Source: Archangium violaceum (GTDB taxonomy: Bacteria; Myxococcota; Myxococcia; Myxococcales; Myxococcaceae). Taken from it: 64,000 nucleotides of DNA. Made by a program: the position numbers and the translations under genes. How positions within the stretch are numbered: the first letter of the stretch is position 1; each line of letters opens with the position of its first letter. Of the stretch, positions 34,585 through 44,750 are shown piece after piece. The stretch covers positions 8,559,501 through 8,623,500 of the forward strand of contig NZ_CP069338.1 of NCBI RefSeq assembly GCF_016859125.1, in the 5' to 3' direction. The notes under the pieces are model-generated. The model was not told where the DNA came from, searched no databases, and saw only the letters and a list, made by a program, of their open reading frames with translations.

Positions 34585-37500
34585 CTATTCCTCGGTGGCG
34601 CTGTCGCCGCGGCGCTGCCTGCGGGCCCGGCGGCGCTCGCCCCGGCTGCGGCTCTCGGACTCGGAGTCCTCGGACCGCGCCTCCTCGGCTCCAGTCGAGG
34701 AGGCGGCCTTGAGCAGCTTCGCCAGTGCCTCCACCGTCGGGCCCTCGTACAGGGTGACGGCGGGGACCGGGACGCCGAACTGCTCGCGCACCCGGGCGAT
34801 CAGCTTGATGCCGACGAGCGAGTTGCCACCCAGCTCGAAGAAGTTGTCGTGGATACCGACCTGGGTGATGCCCAGCATGGATTCCCACAGCTTCGCGACG
34901 GACTCCTCCAGCTCGTCGCGCGGGGCCACGTAGGCGTTCTGCAGGGTGGGGCGCGGGGCCGCCTGCTGCGCCTGCGCGTCGGGCACCACGTGTTCGGCCT
35001 TGGCCTCCTCGGCCTTCTTCTGGGGCTCGGGCCGGGCCGCGCGCTCGATGCGGGCGTGCAGGTTGCTGGTGGAGACGGCGACCTGGGCCACCCGGCCCAG
35101 CGACAGCAGGTTCACGAAGGCTTCGGCTCCCTCCTTGGCGGAGATGGACAGCGAACCGAACGGGTTGTTGCCCAGGTCGAAGGCCCAGGCGTCCCAGCCC
35201 ACGCTCAGCCACGGGGTGGGGGACTCCTGTGTCTGACGAAGGGCGAACGCATCCATGAAGCTCATGGCGGCGGAGTACGAGGCGCGTCCCACGCCCCCGA
35301 GCACCGCCGCGAGCGACGAGGCCAGCATGCAGAAGTCGAGCTGCCGGCCGCGCAGCACCTCCTCGAGCGCGTACAGCCCGAGCACCCGGCTCTGGAAGAG
35401 GAATCGCGCGTCCGTGGGGGTCACATCCGCGAGCGAGCGGAAGAGTGACGTGTCCACCGTGCCGGCGGAGAACACCACGCCGTGCAGCGCGCCGAAGCGC
35501 GAGAGGGTCTGGTCGATGACGGCCTGGAGCTGCGCCTTGTCGGCCACGTCCGCGCTGGCCACGAGCACCTCGGCGCCCAGATCCTCGAGCGCTCGCGCCT
35601 TGCGGATCCTCTGGCCAATGGGATCCTGCGCGTCACGCGTCGCGAGCCACGCGTCCCACACGGAGCGCTCGGGCAGGGAGGAGCGGCCGACGAGCACGAG
35701 CCGTGCCTGCACGCGCTTCGCGAGCGCCTCGGCGTGGCTGTAGCCGATGGTGCCGAAGCCACCGAGGATGACGTAGACGCCCTTGTCACGCAGGGGCACC
35801 TGGCTCGGGGTGCGCACGGCGACGGACTCGAATACCTGCACGTGGCGCTGCTGGCCGCGGTACGCGATGACGTTCTGCTCCCGCGAGCCATCGGCGCACT
35901 CGGCGAGGAGCTGCTCGACGAGCTGGGCCTCCTGCCAGCTTCCGGGGGCGGGCAGGCTCACGTCCACGGACCGGCAGGAGAGGTGCGGGTACTCCTGGGG
36001 GATGACACGGACGGGGCCGAGCACGGTGGCCTTCTCGGGACTGGGGCTCTCATCGCCGAGCGCCTGCATCCGGTGGGTGACCACGGCGAGCGACACGGGC
36101 TTCGCCTCCTGGCGGCCGAGCTCCTGGGCGAGGAACAGCAGGCTGTCGAAGCCGTGGTCCTGCGCCGGCTCGAACGAGGCCCCACGCGCGCCGAAGGTGG
36201 TCTCGGGGACGGCGCTCCAGAGGTGGAGGATGCGGTCGGGCCCGAGTCCCTGGGCCGTGAGCTGCTGGAACAGGGACGCGAAGTCCACCGACACGTGGGG
36301 GTTGATGGACCAGTGGTGCTCGCCGAGCTGCGCGAGGTGGGTTCCCGGGGTGATGGTGACGACCTGCTGACCGGCCTCCGCGAGGCGCCGCGCCAGGTGG
36401 GCACCCAGCGCATTGCCATGCGACTCGGGGACGAACAGCCACCAGCACGCCTTCTCCTCGCGCCACGCGGCGGAGGGCGGAAGGGCGCGCTGCCACGAGG
36501 GCAGGTAGAACCACTGGGACACGTCCTGCTTCTTGTCCGCGGACGTGCCCTGGGCCTTCTTCTCGTGGCCGGTGTTCGCGGGCGGATCCACCCAGTGCCG
36601 CTGGCGCTCGAAGGGAGCCGTGGGCAGGGCGACGCGGCGGCGCTTCTCGTCACCGTGGAAGGCATCCCAGTCCGGCTCGACACCGGCGAGCCACAGGCGT
36701 CCGAGCGCACCGAGCAGGAAGTCCAGATCGGCCTTCTGCTCGCGTGGGTGGCGCAGGGAGTTGATGAACACGTGCTGGGCGCCCTTGGCCGGGTGCTGCC
36801 GGGCGAGCGTCACGAGCGTCTGGCCGGGGCCCACCTCGAGCAGGATGGCGTCGGCCTCCTTCAGCAGCTCACCAAGTCCGTCGGCGAACCGCACCGCCTG
36901 ACGCAGGTGCTTCGCCCAGTAGTCGGGGCTGGTGGCCTCCTCGGCGGTGATCCACTTCCCCGTCACGTTGGACAGGTAGGGCATCTGTGGCACCTGCCGG
37001 GCGACGCGCCGGACCTGCTCGCGGAACATGTCCAGGATGGGGTCCATCATGGACGAGTGGAACGCGTGCGAGGTGTGCAGGCGGGTGGTGGTGACGCCCT
37101 GGGCGGTGAGCTTCTCCACGAGCGCGTCGATGGCGGCGGTGGGGCCGGCGACGACACAGGTCTCGGGGCTGTTGACGGCCGCGAGCGAGAGCTGCTCGCC
37201 GAGCAGCGGCATCACCTGGGCCTCGGTCATGGGCACGGCGAGCATGGAGCCCGCGGGCATCTGCTGCATCAGCCGGCCGCGAGCGGCCACGAGCGCCAGC
37301 GCGTCATCGAGCGAGAACACGCCCGCGAGGCAGGCGGCCACGTACTCGCCGATGCTGTGGCCGATCATCGCCCGCGGCTTCACGCCCCAGGACATCCACA
37401 GCTTCGCGAGCGCGTACTCGACGACGAAGAGCGCGGGCTGGGTGAGAGAAGTCTGCTTGAGGCGCTCGGTGGCGGCCTCGCGCTGGGCCTCGGGCGGGTA

Positions 37501-39246
37501 CAGGACGGTGCGCAGGTCGAAGCCGAGGTGCTTCTCCAGCTTCTTCGCGCAGGCGTCGACCTCGGAGCGGAAGAGGGGCTCGGACTCGTAGAGGTGCCGG
37601 CCCATGTCGACGTACTGCGCGCCCTGGCCGGAGAACATGAACATGACCGGGCGGCCCTCGGTCTCCTGGCCGCCGCTGAAGACGCGAGCCGGATCCCTCG
37701 AGGCGAGCGCCTCGGTGACATCCGCGAGCGTGTGGCCCACCACCATGCGGCGGCGGGCGAAGCGCTTGCGGCCCAGTTGGAGCGTGTAGGCCACGTCGGC
37801 CAGGTCCAGTTCCGGGTTCTCACGCAGATGGGAGACGAGCCGGTCCGTGGCGGCCTCGAGCGAAGCCTCCGAGCGCGCGGAGAGCGTCACCACGTGGGCG
37901 GGACGGCGCGGCTTGTCGGTGGCGGGGAGGACGGGTGCCTCCTCGAGGATGGCGTGCGCGTTGGTGCCGCCCATGCCCAGCGACGTGACGCCCGCGCGGC
38001 GCGGGGTCTCTCCCTCGGGCCACTCGGACAGCTTCGTGTTCACGTAGAAGGGGCTGTTGGCGAAGTCGATCGCGGGGTTGGGCGACTCGAAGTGGAGGGT
38101 GGGGGGAAGCTGCTTGTGGTGGAGCGCCAGCGCGGCCTTGATGACGCCCACCGCGCCCGCGGCCGAGTCCAGGTGGCCGATGTTGCTCTTCACCGAGCCG
38201 ATCGCGCAGAACCCCTTCTTGTCCGTACCGGCGCGGAACGCCTGCGTGAGCGCGGAGATCTCGATGGGGTCGCCCATGAGGGTGGCGGTGCCGTGACACT
38301 CCACGTAGCCGATGGAGTCCGGCTCGACGCCCGCGAGCGCCTGCGCCAGGGAGACGACCTCGGCCTGGCCCTCGACGCTGGGGGCCATGTAGCTCACCTT
38401 CTGCGAGCCGTCGTTGTTCACCGCCGTGGCCTTCACGACGGCGTAGATGGTGTCACCAGCGGCGACGGCATCGGCCAGGCGTCGCAGCGCCACCACGCCC
38501 GCGCCGTGTCCGGAGACGAAGCCCTGGGCCTTGGCGTCGAAGGGGCGGCAGTGGCCGTCGGGCGAGGTGGTTCCGCCCTCGTAGTACAGGTAGCCCTGCT
38601 TCTCCGGGAAGTGGATGGAGACGCCGCCGGCCAGGGCCATGTCGCACTCGTAGTTGAGCAGGCTCTGGCATGCGTAGTGGATGGCGGTGAGCGACGTGGA
38701 CGAGGATGACTGGATGGTGACCGCCGGCCCCTTGAGGTTGAGCCGGTAGGCGACCTCCGTGGTGAGCGCGTCCTTGTCGTTGCCGATGGACGCCTGGAGG
38801 CTCTCGACGGATGCCACGTGCGACAGGTGCGGGTACACGTTGGTGAGCAGGTACGTGTTCATGCTCATGCCGCCGAACACACCCGTCCGGCCCGGCTGCC
38901 GCTCCGGGCTGTAGCCCGCGGTCTCCATCGCCTCCCAGGCGCACTGCAGGAAGACGCGGTGCTGCGGATCCATCAATGCGGCCTCGCGCGGGTTGAGGCC
39001 GAAGAACGCCGCGTCGAACTGGTCGGTGTCCCCGAGGATGCCGCACGCCTTGATGTAGTTGGGCGCGCGCACGAGCGTCGGATCGATCCCGCTCTCGATC
39101 AGCTCCTCGTCGGTGAAGAACGAGATGGACTCGACGCCATCGCGCAGGTTCTTCCAGAACTCGGCGATCGTCCGCGAGCCGGGGAGGTGGGCGGCGAGGC
39201 CGACGATCGCGATCCCTTCCAACTCGGGAGTGTTCTCAGTGCTCAT
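34585..39246 (-). CDS. Type I PKS module KS-AT-KR-ACP with active-site Ser KS
   Basis: A 1553-residue PKS module placed after the FAAL-NRPS loading protein. The KS lacks the nucleophile: where TACSSSL is expected the protein reads SSSSTSL, with Ser182 (codon TCG at 38703-38701) at the Cys position, while both His motifs (ECHGTAT, KSNIGHLD) remain. AT is intact (GHSIGEY near 629; HAFH, malonyl). The KR keeps GGFGTIG, Ser and Tyr1324 (SYSAAM), but has Arg for Lys and Met for Asn. The ACP has GGNSLVG near 1474, followed by a highly charged Arg/Glu/Ser-rich tail. It cannot condense by the normal mechanism unless Ser substitutes or the module is skipped. It lies 54 bp after the FAAL gene and 33 bp before the next PKS. 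Confidence 0.93.
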   Translation of the reverse strand: MSTENTPELEGIAIVGLAAHLPGSRTIAEFWKNLRDGVESISFFTDEELIESGIDPTLVRAPNYIKACGILGDTDQFDAAFFGLNPREAALMDPQHRVFLQCAWEAMETAGYSPERQPGRTGVFGGMSMNTYLLTNVYPHLSHVASVESLQASIGNDKDALTTEVAYRLNLKGPAVTIQSSSSTSLTAIHYACQSLLNYECDMALAGGVSIHFPEKQGYLYYEGGTTSPDGHCRPFDAKAQGFVSGHGAGVVALRRLADAVAAGDTIYAVVKATAVNNDGSQKVSYMAPSVEGQAEVVSLAQALAGVEPDSIGYVECHGTATLMGDPIEISALTQAFRAGTDKKGFCAIGSVKSNIGHLDSAAGAVGVIKAALALHHKQLPPTLHFESPNPAIDFANSPFYVNTKLSEWPEGETPRRAGVTSLGMGGTNAHAILEEAPVLPATDKPRRPAHVVTLSARSEASLEAATDRLVSHLRENPELDLADVAYTLQLGRKRFARRRMVVGHTLADVTEALASRDPARVFSGGQETEGRPVMFMFSGQGAQYVDMGRHLYESEPLFRSEVDACAKKLEKHLGFDLRTVLYPPEAQREAATERLKQTSLTQPALFVVEYALAKLWMSWGVKPRAMIGHSIGEYVAACLAGVFSLDDALALVAARGRLMQQMPAGSMLAVPMTEAQVMPLLGEQLSLAAVNSPETCVVAGPTAAIDALVEKLTAQGVTTTRLHTSHAFHSSMMDPILDMFREQVRRVARQVPQMPYLSNVTGKWITAEEATSPDYWAKHLRQAVRFADGLGELLKEADAILLEVGPGQTLVTLARQHPAKGAQHVFINSLRHPREQKADLDFLLGALGRLWLAGVEPDWDAFHGDEKRRRVALPTAPFERQRHWVDPPANTGHEKKAQGTSADKKQDVSQWFYLPSWQRALPPSAAWREEKACWWLFVPESHGNALGAHLARRLAEAGQQVVTITPGTHLAQLGEHHWSINPHVSVDFASLFQQLTAQGLGPDRILHLWSAVPETTFGARGASFEPAQDHGFDSLLFLAQELGRQEAKPVSLAVVTHRMQALGDESPSPEKATVLGPVRVIPQEYPHLSCRSVDVSLPAPGSWQEAQLVEQLLAECADGSREQNVIAYRGQQRHVQVFESVAVRTPSQVPLRDKGVYVILGGFGTIGYSHAEALAKRVQARLVLVGRSSLPERSVWDAWLATRDAQDPIGQRIRKARALEDLGAEVLVASADVADKAQLQAVIDQTLSRFGALHGVVFSAGTVDTSLFRSLADVTPTDARFLFQSRVLGLYALEEVLRGRQLDFCMLASSLAAVLGGVGRASYSAAMSFMDAFALRQTQESPTPWLSVGWDAWAFDLGNNPFGSLSISAKEGAEAFVNLLSLGRVAQVAVSTSNLHARIERAARPEPQKKAEEAKAEHVVPDAQAQQAAPRPTLQNAYVAPRDELEESVAKLWESMLGITQVGIHDNFFELGGNSLVGIKLIARVREQFGVPVPAVTLYEGPTVEALAKLLKAASSTGAEEARSEDSESESRSRGERRRARRQRRGDSATEE

Positions 39247-39300
39247 GGGGCGTGTACCGTGTTCGTCAAAGGGGGGGAAGAAGGAGGGGAAGCCAGGGGG

Positions 39301-42300
39301 CTATTTGCCGCCGGGCTTGCGCAGACGGGCCTGGGCGAGCTGCTGGCGCTTGCCCATGGCGGCCTTGCGCTTGTCGGCCTCGTCCTTGAGCTTCTGCACG
39401 TTGGCGGAGGAGTCGTCCGTCTCGCGGCTCAGGAACTGCGCCAGTGAGCTGACGGTCGAGTACTTGAACATGTCCACGAGGGCGAGCTCGGTCTTCAGCT
39501 CCTCGCGCAGGCGGCGGTGCACCCGGGCGATGAGCATGGAGTTGCCGCCGAGCTCGAAGAAGTTGTCGTGGAGGCCCACGCGATCGACCTTGAGGATCTC
39601 CTGCCAGACCGTGGCGATGTCGCGCTCGAGCGAGCTCTGGGGCGCGACGTAGGCGGCGGCCAGGGAGGGGCGCTCGCCCTCGGGGACGGGGAGGGTCCGG
39701 GTGTCCACCTTGCCATTGGGCGAGAGCGGCAGCGCCGGCAGCGGCAGGAACACGGACGGCAGCATGTAGGGTGGCAGCCGCTCGGACAGCCACGCATGGA
39801 GCTCGCTGTTCGTCTGCGCGGAGTCGGTGAGCACCACGTACGCCACCAGGCGCCTGTCACCCGGCGAGTCCTCGCGCGCCATGACGAACGCGTCGCGCAC
39901 GTGGGGGTGCTGCTTGAGGGCGGCCTCGACCTCGCCCAGCTCGATGCGGAAGCCGCGGATCTTCACCTGGTCATCGACGCGGTGCAGGTACTCGAGCACG
40001 CCGTCGGGCAGCCAGCGGGCCATGTCGCCGGTGCGGTACAGCCGCTCGCCGGGCCGGAACGGGTTGGGGACGAAGCGCTCCGAGGACAGCTCCGGGCGGC
40101 GCCAGTAGCCCCGCGCCAGACCGAGGCCTCCGATGTACAGCTCGCCCCGGCAGCCCACGGGCAGCAGGTTGCGTTGGGCATCGAGCACGTACACGGAGGT
40201 GTTGATGACGGGCCGGCCGATGGGGACCCAGGTGTGGGCCCGCGGGTCCTCGGCGTGGATGGGGTGGTACGTCGAGCAGATGGTGGTCTCGGTGAGGCCG
40301 TAGCCGTTCACCACCCGGGTGGTGTCGAGCAGGCGCTCCATGTCGCTCGCCACCAGGGCCTCGCCGCCGCTGAGGACGAGCCGCAGCGGGGGGAGCTCGT
40401 CCCTGCGCGCGTTGAGCCCGGCGAGCACGGCCGGCACGGTGCTGACGATGGAGATGGCATTCCGGGAGATCAGCCCGAACAGCTTCTCCAGGTCGAGGAT
40501 CTCATCCTCGGTGGGCAGCACCAGCGTGCCACCGGCGCACAGCAGCGGGAGGATCTCCCCCACGAAGCTGGCGGAGGAGAGCGAGGTGAGCGGGAGGATC
40601 CGATCATTCGCGCCGGGCTGGTACGAGTCGATGAACGAGCGGACCAGGTTGGTGATGCCGACGTGCTCCAGCATGACGCCCTTGGGCTGTCCGGTGGAGC
40701 CGGAGGTGTAGATGACGCAGGCCAGGTCGTGCGGCTGGATGCGGACCGGGGCCTCCTCGGTGCCCTGGCTCCAGTCCATGTCGGTATCGAGGCAGAGGAG
40801 CCGCACCGCGCCGTCCCTGGCGGAGAGCTGTCCCAGCTGGGGGCGCAGCCAGGACTGGGTGAGGAGGACGGGGACCTGTGCGTCGGCCAGGATGTAGGCC
40901 AGACGCTCGGCGGGGTAGGCCGGGTCGAGCGGCACGTAGGCGGCGCCGGTCTGGAGGACGGCGAGCACGGAGACGATCGTCTCCAGCGAGCGCTCCAGGC
41001 AGAGGCCAACGATGGAGCCGGGGCCCACGCCCTCCGAGCGCAGCCACGAGGCGAGCCGTCCCGCGCGCTGCTTCAGCTCGCGGTAGGTGAGCCGCTCGTC
41101 CTTGAAGAGCACGGCGGGGGCGTCGGGGGTGCGCTCGGCCTGGGCCGAGAACAGCGCCGGCACGTTCATGTCCTCCGTGAGGGGGACGTGCGTACCGTGC
41201 CATTCCACGAGGAGCTGCTGGCGCTCGGCCTCGGTGAGGAGGGGAAGCCGGGAGAGCAGCGTGCGCGGGTCGGTGACGATGCCGGTGAGCAGCGTGCGCA
41301 GGTGCCCGGCCATGCGGACGATGGAGTCGGCCTCGAAGAGGTCGGTGTTGTACTCGAACGAGGCGACCATGCCGCCGTCGGCCTCGCCCAGGGTGAGCGT
41401 CAGGTCGAACTGGGCGACGTGGTGCTCCAGCGAGAGGGACTCGAGCCGCAGGCCAGCCAGCTCGGCCCTGGCGCCCGGGATGTCGAGGGCGAAGGGCGTG
41501 AGCCCGCGCTCGTCGAGCTTGTAGGCGCGCTGGTAGGCGAACATCACCTGGAAGAGCGGCGAACGGCTGGGGTCGCGCACCGGCTGGAGCCGCTCGACGA
41601 GGGTGTTGAAGGGGTAGTCCTGGTGCTCGAAGGCCTCGAGCGTCGTCTGACGGGTCCTGGCGAGGAACGCCTCGAAGGTCTGGTTCGGAGCGGGCCGGGT
41701 GCGCAGGACGAGCGGGTTGACGAAGTAACCCGCGACACGGGCGAGGTCGGCCCTGCCGCGGCCAGCGCTCACGACGCCGAGGGTGAAGTCCTGCTGACCG
41801 GTGTAGCGGTGCAGCAGCACCTGGAAGGCGGCCTGGAGCACCATGGCCAGCGTGGTGCCCTGGGCCTGGGCGAGTGCCTTGAGCTGGTCGACCAGCTTCG
41901 CGTCCAGCCGGGTGGTGTGGATGCGGCCGACGAACGTCTGGACGGGCGGGCGCGGGTGGTCCGTGGGCAGGTGGAGCACGGGCAGCTCACCGGCGAGCTG
42001 CTCCCGCCAGTACGCCTCGAGCGCCTGGCCCCGAGGACCGGCCAGCATGGCGGCCTGTTCGCGAGCGGCATCGGCGGAGGTCGCCTCCAGCGGCGGCAGC
42101 TCCACCTTCCGGCCCGCGCACTCGGCGGGGTAGAGCGTGTCGAGCTCCTCGGCGAGCACGGCGATCGACCAGAAGTCGGTGACGATGTGGTGCATCGTCA
42201 TGATCAGCGCGTGCTCCTGGGGCGAGCGGGTGAAGACGCGCACGCGCAGCAGCGGACCGTGCTCCAGGTCGAAGGGCTTCTTCGCCTCGTCGTTCAGGCG

Positions 42301-44733
42301 CGCGTCGAGCTCCGCTTCGGCCAGGGCCGCGGCATCCACGGCCTCGAAGTCGAGCGCCATGTGCTCGTGCACGTGCTGGACGGGACCCGAGGGGGTCATG
42401 GCGAACGTGGTGCGCAGCGCGGGGTGGCGCGCGACGAGCATCTCGAAGCAGCGGCGCAGCGCGGGCACGTCCAGCGCGGAGCGGATGCGCACGGCGACGG
42501 GCACGTGGTACGCGGAGCTGCTGGGGGCGAGCTGGTGCAGGAACCACAGGGCCTGCTGTCCGCCGGACAGGGGCGCGTCACCCCCGGCGCGGGGCTTCGG
42601 CTCCTGCTGTGCGGGCGTGGCGGCGGGCGCGGCCATGTACCCGAGGACGAGCCCGGCGAGCTTCGAGAGGGAGGGCCCCTGCATGACGTCGGTGAGCGGC
42701 ACCTCGATGCCGAGGCTCGACTCGACGGTGCTCTTGAGGTCCACCGCCATCAGCGAGTCCATGCCGAACGCGTAGAGCGTCTTGTTCGGATCGATCTGGC
42801 TGGAGGGGACGCGCAGCACGCGGGAGGCCTGCTCCTGCAGGTGCAGCAGCACCAGGGAGTGGCGTGCCTGGGGATCCTGCACGGCGGCGAGCGCCTTCTG
42901 GATGAAGCTCGGCTCGCGCTTGGGAGTGGCCTGCTCCTTCGGGGCGGGCGGCGTGTCCAGGATGCTCTTGTGGACGATCTCCAGGCCGTCGGAGAGGAAG
43001 TCCTTCTTGGTGGCGTGGCGCTGGATCTTCCCGCTCGACGTCTTGGGGATGCTGCCGGCCTGCAACAGCACCACGGCATGGGCCTGCACCTCGTGCTGGT
43101 CCGCGATCGCCTGACGGATGGTCTGCGCGAGCGCCTCCAGGTCGACGCTTCCGGACTCGACGGCCCGGCGGTCGATCTCATGGGTCACCACCAGGCGCTC
43201 CTCGCCCTGCACCTCGATGGCGAACGCGGCGCCGCAGCCGGGCCGCAGCGCGGGGTGGGTCTTCTCCACCGTCAGCTCGAGGTCCTGGGGGTAGTGGTTG
43301 CGGCCACGGATGATGATGAGATCCTTGAGGCGCGCGGTGACGAAGAGCTCGCCGTCGAGGAGGAAGCCCAGGTCACCGGTGCGCAGGAAGCGCGGGCCGT
43401 CCTTGGCACCCTGGGGCACACCGTGGAACGCGCGGGCCGTGGCCTCCGGCTGGCCCCAGTAACCCTGGGCCACGCTGGGGCCGGACACCCAGATCTCCCC
43501 CACCTCGCCAGCGGCGCACGGGACGCCCGTCTCGGGGTGGACGATGAGGAGCTTCTGGTCCGTCAGGCAGCGGCCGGAGCCCACCTGGGTCTGCGCGGTC
43601 ACGTGCGAGGTCGGGACGAGCTCCGCCTTGCTCTTCTGGAGCGCCACGGTGTCGAGCGTGCGCTGGATGGGCGGCTCGGCCTTGTGGCCACCGGTGACGA
43701 TGAGCGTGGCCTCGGCGAGTCCGTAGCAGGGATAGAAGGCCTTCTCCTGGAAGCCTCGGGGTCCGAAGGTCTCCGTGAAGCGCTTCAGGGTCTCGGGGCG
43801 GATCGGCTCGGCGCCGTTGAAGGCCAGGTCCCAGCGGCTGAGGTCCAGCTCGGCGAGCTCCTCGGGGGTGACCTTCCGCGTGCACAGATCGTAGGCGAAG
43901 TTCGGTCCGCCGCTGGTGGTGGCCTTGTACTTGGAGATGGCCTGCAGCCAGCGGATGGGCTTCTTCAGGAAGTCCACGGGCGACAGGAGCACCACGGGGA
44001 ACCCGCCGTAGAGCGGCTGGAGGATGCCGCCGATGAGGCCCATGTCGTGGTAGGGCGGCAGCCAGATGACACCCTGGCTCTTGCGCGAGTGCCCGAAGCA
44101 CGCGTGGATGAGGGACAGGTTGTGCAGCAGGTTGGCGTGCGTGAGCATCACGCCCTTGGGCGTGCTGGTGGAGCCCGAGGTGTACTGGAGGAAGGACAGC
44201 GTGTCGGAGGTCGCGTCCGGGTCCTTCCACCCCTCGGCGGCGGCGGCGTCCAGCGTGTCCGTGGCCATCCATTGCAGCGACTTCAGCTCCGGAGCCTGCT
44301 CGAAGAGCATCTCGGCCATGCCGAGGATGAAGTCCGTGGTGAGCGCCACCGTGGCCTGCGCGTCGTTGCTGATGGCGAGCAGGCGGGGCAGGGTGCGGCC
44401 CAGCCGCATCGGATCCGGCGGGTAGATGGGAACGGCGGTGACACCGGCGTAGAGGCAGCCGAAGAAGCCCGCGATGTAATCCAGCCCCGGCGGGTAGAGC
44501 AGCAGGGCGCGCTGACCCCGGGCCTCCATGCGCTGCAGCGTTGCGGCGATGGCACGTGCCTTGAGATCCAACTCCGCGTACGTGAGGTGGGCCTCCTCGC
44601 TCTCTCCGTCGATCAGGAACGTGTAGCCACGGGTATCGGGCTCGCTCAGGGCACGTGCCCGGAGCAGCTCGACGAGCGTGTCACAGCGCACGTCCGGGAC
44701 AGTGGAGGGACCGGAGATCGTACCGGTGGTCAT
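39301..44733 (-). CDS. Loading protein: fatty acyl-AMP ligase-ACP-C-A-PCP
   Basis: First enzyme of the line (1810 residues). Residues about 1-580 are a fatty acyl-AMP ligase (TSGSTSTPKGVML near 182; YGLAEATL; the ligase type that forms acyl-AMP and loads an ACP). The ACP has GMDSLMA near 657. The C domain has HHIVTDF near 846, where Phe replaces the last Gly of HHxxxDG. The A domain has YTSGSTGQPKGVM near 1340, with a pocket that seems to lack the Asp235 that binds alpha-amino groups (SSASFVGE instead of FDxxxWE), so its substrate may not be an ordinary alpha-amino acid. The PCP has GGNSMLI near 1729. I chose the ATG at 44733, preceded by GAGGAG at 44743-44738 with 4 nt spacing; an upstream in-frame start at 44784 would fall in the leader hairpins. 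Confidence 0.94.
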   Translation of the reverse strand: MTTGTISGPSTVPDVRCDTLVELLRARALSEPDTRGYTFLIDGESEEAHLTYAELDLKARAIAATLQRMEARGQRALLLYPPGLDYIAGFFGCLYAGVTAVPIYPPDPMRLGRTLPRLLAISNDAQATVALTTDFILGMAEMLFEQAPELKSLQWMATDTLDAAAAEGWKDPDATSDTLSFLQYTSGSTSTPKGVMLTHANLLHNLSLIHACFGHSRKSQGVIWLPPYHDMGLIGGILQPLYGGFPVVLLSPVDFLKKPIRWLQAISKYKATTSGGPNFAYDLCTRKVTPEELAELDLSRWDLAFNGAEPIRPETLKRFTETFGPRGFQEKAFYPCYGLAEATLIVTGGHKAEPPIQRTLDTVALQKSKAELVPTSHVTAQTQVGSGRCLTDQKLLIVHPETGVPCAAGEVGEIWVSGPSVAQGYWGQPEATARAFHGVPQGAKDGPRFLRTGDLGFLLDGELFVTARLKDLIIIRGRNHYPQDLELTVEKTHPALRPGCGAAFAIEVQGEERLVVTHEIDRRAVESGSVDLEALAQTIRQAIADQHEVQAHAVVLLQAGSIPKTSSGKIQRHATKKDFLSDGLEIVHKSILDTPPAPKEQATPKREPSFIQKALAAVQDPQARHSLVLLHLQEQASRVLRVPSSQIDPNKTLYAFGMDSLMAVDLKSTVESSLGIEVPLTDVMQGPSLSKLAGLVLGYMAAPAATPAQQEPKPRAGGDAPLSGGQQALWFLHQLAPSSSAYHVPVAVRIRSALDVPALRRCFEMLVARHPALRTTFAMTPSGPVQHVHEHMALDFEAVDAAALAEAELDARLNDEAKKPFDLEHGPLLRVRVFTRSPQEHALIMTMHHIVTDFWSIAVLAEELDTLYPAECAGRKVELPPLEATSADAAREQAAMLAGPRGQALEAYWREQLAGELPVLHLPTDHPRPPVQTFVGRIHTTRLDAKLVDQLKALAQAQGTTLAMVLQAAFQVLLHRYTGQQDFTLGVVSAGRGRADLARVAGYFVNPLVLRTRPAPNQTFEAFLARTRQTTLEAFEHQDYPFNTLVERLQPVRDPSRSPLFQVMFAYQRAYKLDERGLTPFALDIPGARAELAGLRLESLSLEHHVAQFDLTLTLGEADGGMVASFEYNTDLFEADSIVRMAGHLRTLLTGIVTDPRTLLSRLPLLTEAERQQLLVEWHGTHVPLTEDMNVPALFSAQAERTPDAPAVLFKDERLTYRELKQRAGRLASWLRSEGVGPGSIVGLCLERSLETIVSVLAVLQTGAAYVPLDPAYPAERLAYILADAQVPVLLTQSWLRPQLGQLSARDGAVRLLCLDTDMDWSQGTEEAPVRIQPHDLACVIYTSGSTGQPKGVMLEHVGITNLVRSFIDSYQPGANDRILPLTSLSSASFVGEILPLLCAGGTLVLPTEDEILDLEKLFGLISRNAISIVSTVPAVLAGLNARRDELPPLRLVLSGGEALVASDMERLLDTTRVVNGYGLTETTICSTYHPIHAEDPRAHTWVPIGRPVINTSVYVLDAQRNLLPVGCRGELYIGGLGLARGYWRRPELSSERFVPNPFRPGERLYRTGDMARWLPDGVLEYLHRVDDQVKIRGFRIELGEVEAALKQHPHVRDAFVMAREDSPGDRRLVAYVVLTDSAQTNSELHAWLSERLPPYMLPSVFLPLPALPLSPNGKVDTRTLPVPEGERPSLAAAYVAPQSSLERDIATVWQEILKVDRVGLHDNFFELGGNSMLIARVHRRLREELKTELALVDMFKYSTVSSLAQFLSRETDDSSANVQKLKDEADKRKAAMGKRQQLAQARLRKPGGK

Positions 44734-44737
44734 GGGG

Positions 44738-44743
44738 CTCCTC
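44738..44743 (-). promoter_or_regulatory. Shine-Dalgarno site of the FAAL loading gene
   Basis: GAGGAG on the minus strand, 4 nt before the ATG at 44733. It decides the start against a longer in-frame start at 44784. A 7-bp hairpin ends 7 nt upstream of it. Confidence 0.7.
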
Positions 44744-44750
44744 GTCTTCC

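Noticed and set aside
26188-35448. A 3086-residue plus-strand open frame
   Set aside because: Antisense to two PKS genes and the serine NRPS module, whose motifs are unambiguous. Long antisense frames are expected at this GC content.
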